Source: an uncultured Bdellovibrio sp. (GTDB lineage: Bacteria; Bdellovibrionota; Bdellovibrionia; Bdellovibrionales; Bdellovibrionaceae). Taken from it: a stretch of DNA of 10,277 nt. A program made the translations under genes and the position numbers. The stretch is taken from positions 1-10,277 of the forward strand of contig NZ_CAMLDV010000124.1 of assembly GCF_946478835.1 (NCBI RefSeq). The letters are read 5' to 3'. The notes under the pieces are model-generated. The model searched no databases and was not told the DNA's origin. It worked only from the letters and a program-made list of their open reading frames with translations. This document shows, in pieces, positions 6,683 through 10,277 of the stretch (positions are counted from its first letter, which is position 1; every line of letters starts with the position of its first letter).

Positions 6683-7380
6683 TACTTCATGCTTTCCATA
6701 TTACGAACTGTAAAGAAGGAATCAGGATAGTCTTTTTTATTCATCCCCAGGATGCGGATGTAACTGACTTGTTTATTCGTGTCTTCGATTTTCAAAGTGC
6801 CCGGGCGCATGGCGCCTGCGATATTTTTATAATCTTCAAAACTAGCACGCTTTAAAACGGTCTTACCATTCAGCCCCAAATACTCAGCGCGCAATGGTTC
6901 AAAGGAGCCTTTTTTAAGCCACAGACGAATCCAGGCATAAGTGAGATTGTCTTTATTGCCTTTTAAAAGAAGCTGCACTTCACTTGCCGTTTCACCTTCT
7001 TTTGTGACGGTATAATCCCCGTACCAGCGAGTTCTTGAAATATCGCCGTTAGCCACTTGGCCCGAAAGTTTTTGCGCCAAGGACAAACGCATCGAACGTT
7101 TTAAGTTCGGCACATAGGCATGGAAGTCACGGTCAAGCATCAACATATTGCGACCCTTATCGCGCGCAGGCTCTTTGGTCACAATCAAGGTTTTATCTTG
7201 GCCTTTCAAATACACTTGAAACACGGATGTGTTTTCAGACGTTTCAACTTTGATTTTCATTTCATAAGACGCGGAAGGATTACGAATATTGTCGGCCTTC
7301 TTTAGCCACTCTTCCGGATTTTCCTGAGCCCCTGCTTGGACGGAGAACGCAAACGCGCACAAAAGTAAAAACGTCTTCAT
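6682..7380 (-). CDS. Periplasmic LolA-like protein (outer membrane lipoprotein-sorting family)
   Basis: A 232-residue protein with a clear signal peptide (MKTFLLLCAFAFSVQAGA, cut before Q19). The mature part matches the LolA-like family annotated as 'outer membrane lipoprotein-sorting protein': PARDKGRNMLM (71-81), then AYVPNLKRSMRLS (88-100), then DISRTRWYGDY (113-123), later a strand around LRAEYLGLNGK and PGTLKIED. These proteins have a half-barrel fold that can hold acyl chains. They are usually not the true LolA but accompany RND/MMPL exporters and outer-membrane barrels. No transporter is in the window. The gene begins 9 bases after the reductase stop and ends overlapping the barrel gene by one base, so a joint role with the barrel in moving a lipid or lipoprotein through the periplasm is likely, though inferred. 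Confidence 0.85.
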   Translation of the reverse strand: MKTFLLLCAFAFSVQAGAQENPEEWLKKADNIRNPSASYEMKIKVETSENTSVFQVYLKGQDKTLIVTKEPARDKGRNMLMLDRDFHAYVPNLKRSMRLSLAQKLSGQVANGDISRTRWYGDYTVTKEGETASEVQLLLKGNKDNLTYAWIRLWLKKGSFEPLRAEYLGLNGKTVLKRASFEDYKNIAGAMRPGTLKIEDTNKQVSYIRILGMNKKDYPDSFFTVRNMESMK

Positions 7381-7385
7381 GACAT

Positions 7386-7390
7386 CTCCC
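7386..7390 (-). promoter_or_regulatory. Ribosome binding site of the LolA-like gene
   Basis: The minus strand reads GGGAG, 5 bases before ATG at 7380-7378. Its first G is the last base of the reductase TAG stop (7392-7390), so stop and binding site overlap. Confidence 0.75.
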
Positions 7391-9519
7391 TATTTTTTTC
7401 TTTTTGATAATGCCAGCTGTCTTGTGAGTTCAATCTCTTTGTCGGTAATAATACCTGTGTGTCCTTGGATCTCCGCCAGTTGAACTCCGTGACGTTGAGC
7501 CATTTTGTAAACCTGCTTCACCTTGTCCCACTCAATATCGCGTCCCATGGTGAATGCTTCGTATCGTTTTTCCAATGTTAAAAGCGCGGTTTCAGCCAAA
7601 CAAGCATAGACCGTATTTCCAGGAAGACCAATATCACATGTAAGCTGCACAGGTCCCGGCAGAATCAGTTCACCTGATTCAATAATCAAGACATCGGGAC
7701 GTTTTTTCGCGTCATCAATGTCAAAATCCAAAGGACGAGAGCAGTCACAAACCACAGCTCCCGGTTTTAGTTTCATCACATCAACAATTTTGTGATCAAT
7801 CGCCGAAGTCGCGGTCACCAGAACATCAGCTTCACCCGCCAGTTCATTGGCGTCTGTCGTGACCGTGATTTCACACTTTGGTGACATTTTTTCAATAGCC
7901 GCTTTGAGTTCCAACAGACGTTCCATCCGAGGAGCAACAAGGCAGATTTTTTTAAACACCAATCCTAAAAGTTTCGCTGACACTTGGCCGATGGAGCCCG
8001 TGGCCCCAATGACCATCGCCATCCCGTCAACCAAACCTGTCTCTGGATCATTCTTAAGCAGACCCATTTTTTTTACGACATCGTTTAATCCCCACAAGGT
8101 AGCCGAAGCACTTAGGCTGTTTCCTGTGGTGACCGGAATAGGACTGTTTTGATTGATCGTGATTCCCTGGTCGCCAACAATTTTCGTGTAAGCGCCAAGA
8201 CCGATCATTTTTGCACCGCGATTGGCGGCATCGTAACAAATGCTTTCGATCTTTTTATAAATCACTTCAGGATCTGTGGTTTTTAGAACCTTCGGAGTCG
8301 CCGGTAAAGCATAAATAATACCGTTGATCTGTTGTCCGGTTTCTTCGCTGATAATATTTTTGATATGACCGTAAACGAAACTCGGCGTTTTTGCGAACAT
8401 GCGATCAAAAGGATCATTCCACTCTTTAGGCATATGCTTAAACATCGATAAGCCTGGCGCGCGCAGAATATCTCGATGCGAAAGAGCATGAACGACAAAA
8501 GCAAAGTCGGGTTCTTCACGGCGTAGAACTTTACTCTTAACGTTGTTCATTCCTTGAGAAATCTTCATCTGCGTGGAAGTTTTTTTCGTCATCACATACT
8601 TCCGCGCTGTCTGACGAATCTCTGTATCTTCAGTAATGAGTTGCTCCCACTCTTCAATAGAAAGTGGAGCTGTTCTTCCATGGGACAAACGCAAGGTCGC
8701 ATCCAAAACCGAATAATTCATATACGGATGAATGCGGTAGTTCTCAGGAAAAAGATTGATGATACTTCTTGGGGAAAACTTGCGGGCTTCTTCCTCCATC
8801 AACGGATGCGAAGACCAAATCACCAGGTCTTTTCCACGCACAAACTCTGTCGCTGTATCAAAAAGCAAAAGAAAAGGAAGATCGCAAAAAACATACTGGA
8901 TGTTTTCAACTTGGGCTGCCAAAGTAGAGCGACTCATTTTTTGTAATTTAGTTTCAGCCAAAGGTGTGTTCTTACGAAGATCTTTAAAGTTTGCGACGTT
9001 TAAAACTAATTTTGAAAGAGTCATCAACCCAGGAAAAGGCTGAATCAACCAAGGCACACCCAAAAGAGAATAAGCATCCCCAATGTAAACCGATTTGCGG
9101 TAACGATCGCGGATGTATTCTTCAAGCTCAGTAGAAAAAACCGCCGACGGGAAAAACACGCCGCGCTCAGGCTGAATGCTCCCCGCTTCGATATGTTTCA
9201 CCAATGAATTAATATTGGCGATTTCACGCAAGCCCGTTCCGTCACACAAAGGCACGGGTGAAGGAATGCCCATGATTTCCAAATACTGGCGATGCACGTA
9301 ACTTTTTTGATCAAGCTTAATCACCGGTGGCAAACTAGTTAATGCAAAAGCATCGACCTGATTGCGAAGGGTTTCAATCAAACGGCGAACGGTCTCAACA
9401 GAAAAATTCGCACTGAATCTTTGAACTTCGAAGTGTTTTCCTTCGAAATCAAATTCATAAGCCGTATCCCAATGAGGACGACCAAAACTAATCTCAGCGA
9501 TCCGATACGAATTTTTCAT
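7390..9519 (-). CDS. Two-part protein: unknown N-terminal region fused to an acyl-ACP reductase (AAR)-like C-terminal half
   Basis: A 709-residue cytoplasmic protein with no signal peptide. From about residue 338 (FAFVVHALSHRDI) to the end it follows the order of motifs in cyanobacterial acyl-ACP reductase, an enzyme of about 340 residues that makes fatty aldehydes with NADPH: GAKMIGLGAYTKIV (435-448), TTGNS (464-468), nucleotide-binding VIGATGSIG (503-511), ADVLVTATS (564-572), and ACLAETALL (639-647), where Cys640 aligns with the cysteine that carries the acyl group in AAR; then FTMGRDIEW. Residues 1-335 are not recognised; they alternate predicted strands and helices (DAFALTSLPP, GVFFPSAVF, SVYIGDAYSLLGVP, IQYVFCDLPFLLLF, DLVIWSSHPL), suggesting an alpha/beta Rossmann-like domain. 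The ATG has GGAG 5 bases upstream and overlaps the upstream SDR gene by 26 bases. Weaker alternative: another member of the shikimate/glutamyl-tRNA reductase-like superfamily with a different acyl substrate. Confidence 0.82.
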   Translation of the reverse strand: MKNSYRIAEISFGRPHWDTAYEFDFEGKHFEVQRFSANFSVETVRRLIETLRNQVDAFALTSLPPVIKLDQKSYVHRQYLEIMGIPSPVPLCDGTGLREIANINSLVKHIEAGSIQPERGVFFPSAVFSTELEEYIRDRYRKSVYIGDAYSLLGVPWLIQPFPGLMTLSKLVLNVANFKDLRKNTPLAETKLQKMSRSTLAAQVENIQYVFCDLPFLLLFDTATEFVRGKDLVIWSSHPLMEEEARKFSPRSIINLFPENYRIHPYMNYSVLDATLRLSHGRTAPLSIEEWEQLITEDTEIRQTARKYVMTKKTSTQMKISQGMNNVKSKVLRREEPDFAFVVHALSHRDILRAPGLSMFKHMPKEWNDPFDRMFAKTPSFVYGHIKNIISEETGQQINGIIYALPATPKVLKTTDPEVIYKKIESICYDAANRGAKMIGLGAYTKIVGDQGITINQNSPIPVTTGNSLSASATLWGLNDVVKKMGLLKNDPETGLVDGMAMVIGATGSIGQVSAKLLGLVFKKICLVAPRMERLLELKAAIEKMSPKCEITVTTDANELAGEADVLVTATSAIDHKIVDVMKLKPGAVVCDCSRPLDFDIDDAKKRPDVLIIESGELILPGPVQLTCDIGLPGNTVYACLAETALLTLEKRYEAFTMGRDIEWDKVKQVYKMAQRHGVQLAEIQGHTGIITDKEIELTRQLALSKRKK

Positions 9520-10277
9520 AACCGCTCCAGAAAGTTTGTTCGTATTCTTTAAACTCAGGACACCAGTTCTCCCCTAGAATTTCACGCGTCGTTTGCGTGT
9601 CATAGATTGGGAAGTTCATCAGATAATACAATTCCTCTTCAGGAAACTTCGCGAGGAGTTTCGAAACTTTTAAAATCAAGGCCTCAGAAATCTGATCAAC
9701 CAACAAGACACCTTTGTGTAGAATAGCTTGGTTCTTCAGTGCCGAGATATAAAAGTCTTTTGCCCCAAGTCCATAAGTCGGCGTTACGTGATAGCTCAAA
9801 TAGCCTTGCGGCTTATCTGCCAATGTCCACTCGCAGAATTTCACAATCGCCACCGCCGCTTTATCAACAGGAACTAATGGCAAACGCACGTTGGGATTTC
9901 CCGGAAGAGGGATCGCTGTAGGAAAAGATTCAATCACCGTTCTAATTTTTTTAAAAGCTTCAGCAGCATAGTAAGGCCCATCGATACGTTCAATGGCCCC
10001 TGTTTTTGTGTCGCCAACCAAAACGCCCAAGCGAAGGTTAATACGGCCTTTCACATTTTGCACGGGCCAGTTGTGTAGAACCTGTTCTCCTAGCGCTTTG
10101 GATTCAGAGTACGCATCAGGGAATGGTTTTGAAAAATTCAAATCAAATGGTTTTACCGAAGTGAGGCTTGAGTTCACACCAGCAGCAACCGTGCTTGTGC
10201 TTAAGAAAAAAGGAATATTCAAAGCTTCAGCGACTTTGAGTGCCGTGCCCATGGTCGAGATATTATGTTGATAACAA
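9494..10277 (-). CDS. SDR / thioester-reductase-like (fatty acyl reductase-type) enzyme, 5' end outside window
   Basis: The frame stays open to the right edge: eight more residues (CYQHNIST) precede the first in-window Met at 10252, and they fit the family, so that Met is internal and the true start is beyond the window. About 260 C-terminal residues are present. Counting from that Met, FLSTSTVAAG (16-25) supplies the Ser/Thr strand of extended short-chain dehydrogenases, YSESK (48-52; 10097-10111) is the catalytic YxxxK, and LRLGVLVGDTKTGAIERIDGPYY followed by LPLVPVDKAA is typical of the NAD_binding_4/thioester-reductase group that reduces acyl thioesters or long-chain aldehydes. The N-terminal GxxGxxG nucleotide site is not in view. 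It overlaps the AAR-like gene by 26 bases, so the two probably act on the same acyl substrate in series. Aldehyde-to-alcohol reduction is one option. Confidence 0.82.
   Translation of the reverse strand, partial: CYQHNISTMGTALKVAEALNIPFFLSTSTVAAGVNSSLTSVKPFDLNFSKPFPDAYSESKALGEQVLHNWPVQNVKGRINLRLGVLVGDTKTGAIERIDGPYYAAEAFKKIRTVIESFPTAIPLPGNPNVRLPLVPVDKAAVAIVKFCEWTLADKPQGYLSYHVTPTYGLGAKDFYISALKNQAILHKGVLLVDQISEALILKVSKLLAKFPEEELYYLMNFPIYDTQTTREILGENWCPEFKEYEQTFWSGYEKFVSDR
9525..9528 (-). promoter_or_regulatory. Ribosome binding site of the AAR-like gene
   Basis: The minus strand reads GGAG, 5 bases before ATG at 9519-9517. It lies within the coding sequence of the upstream SDR gene, whose stop is at 9494-9496, and supports the 26-base overlap as real. 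Confidence 0.65.

Noticed and set aside
9494..10252. Gene start at the Met at 10252
   Set aside because: The frame remains open upstream to the window edge, the extra residues fit the enzyme family, and the nucleotide-binding N-terminus is otherwise missing.

Overview
The window looks like a chromosomal segment of a Bdellovibrio-type predatory bacterium (Bdellovibrionota). This is inferred from protein style, not from a search. The main pointers are a very long, secreted, phage-tail-fibre-like protein with a C-terminal S74 chaperone domain (the kind described in Bdellovibrio as mosaic adhesive trimer, MAT, fibres), its lipoprotein partner, and the overall protein character. All seven genes I accept lie on the minus strand, tightly packed, so transcription runs from the right edge towards the left edge. 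No tRNA, rRNA, CRISPR array, insertion sequence or convincing terminator was seen.

Right block, about 4511-10277, in transcription order: (1) the 3' part of an SDR/thioester-reductase-like enzyme cut by the window edge; (2) a 709-residue two-part protein whose C-terminal half resembles acyl-ACP reductase (AAR) and whose N-terminal half I do not recognise; (3) a periplasmic LolA-like 'outer membrane lipoprotein-sorting' family protein; (4) an outer-membrane beta-barrel protein; (5) a DUF3419/BtaA-like S-adenosylmethionine-dependent 3-amino-3-carboxypropyl transferase. Neighbours overlap by 26 and 1 bases or are 9 bases apart, so this is almost certainly one operon. Read together, the genes suggest manufacture of a modified lipid from reduced fatty acyl chains (aldehyde or alcohol) and/or an amino-acid-type head group, with periplasmic and outer-membrane proteins that could carry or use it. 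The product is not known to me; this is the most interesting hypothesis in the window.

Left block, about 46-4340: a small lipoprotein gene followed, with a 4-base ATGA overlap, by the 1243-residue fibre gene. The fibre has a signal peptide, an N-terminal domain, a long mosaic of Ser/Thr/Gly-rich phage-fibre repeats, an S74 autochaperone domain with its Ser-Asp cleavage motif, and a C-terminal coiled coil. The pair is probably a surface adhesin and a helper or anchor.

The only gap of any size is 4341-4510 between the two blocks. It should hold the promoter of the lipoprotein-fibre operon and the end of the lipid operon. I see an imperfect inverted repeat there and an out-of-frame coding-like tail ending like an outer-membrane barrel, but no promoter or terminator I would call. 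Positions 1-45 are downstream of the fibre stop codon and show nothing definite.
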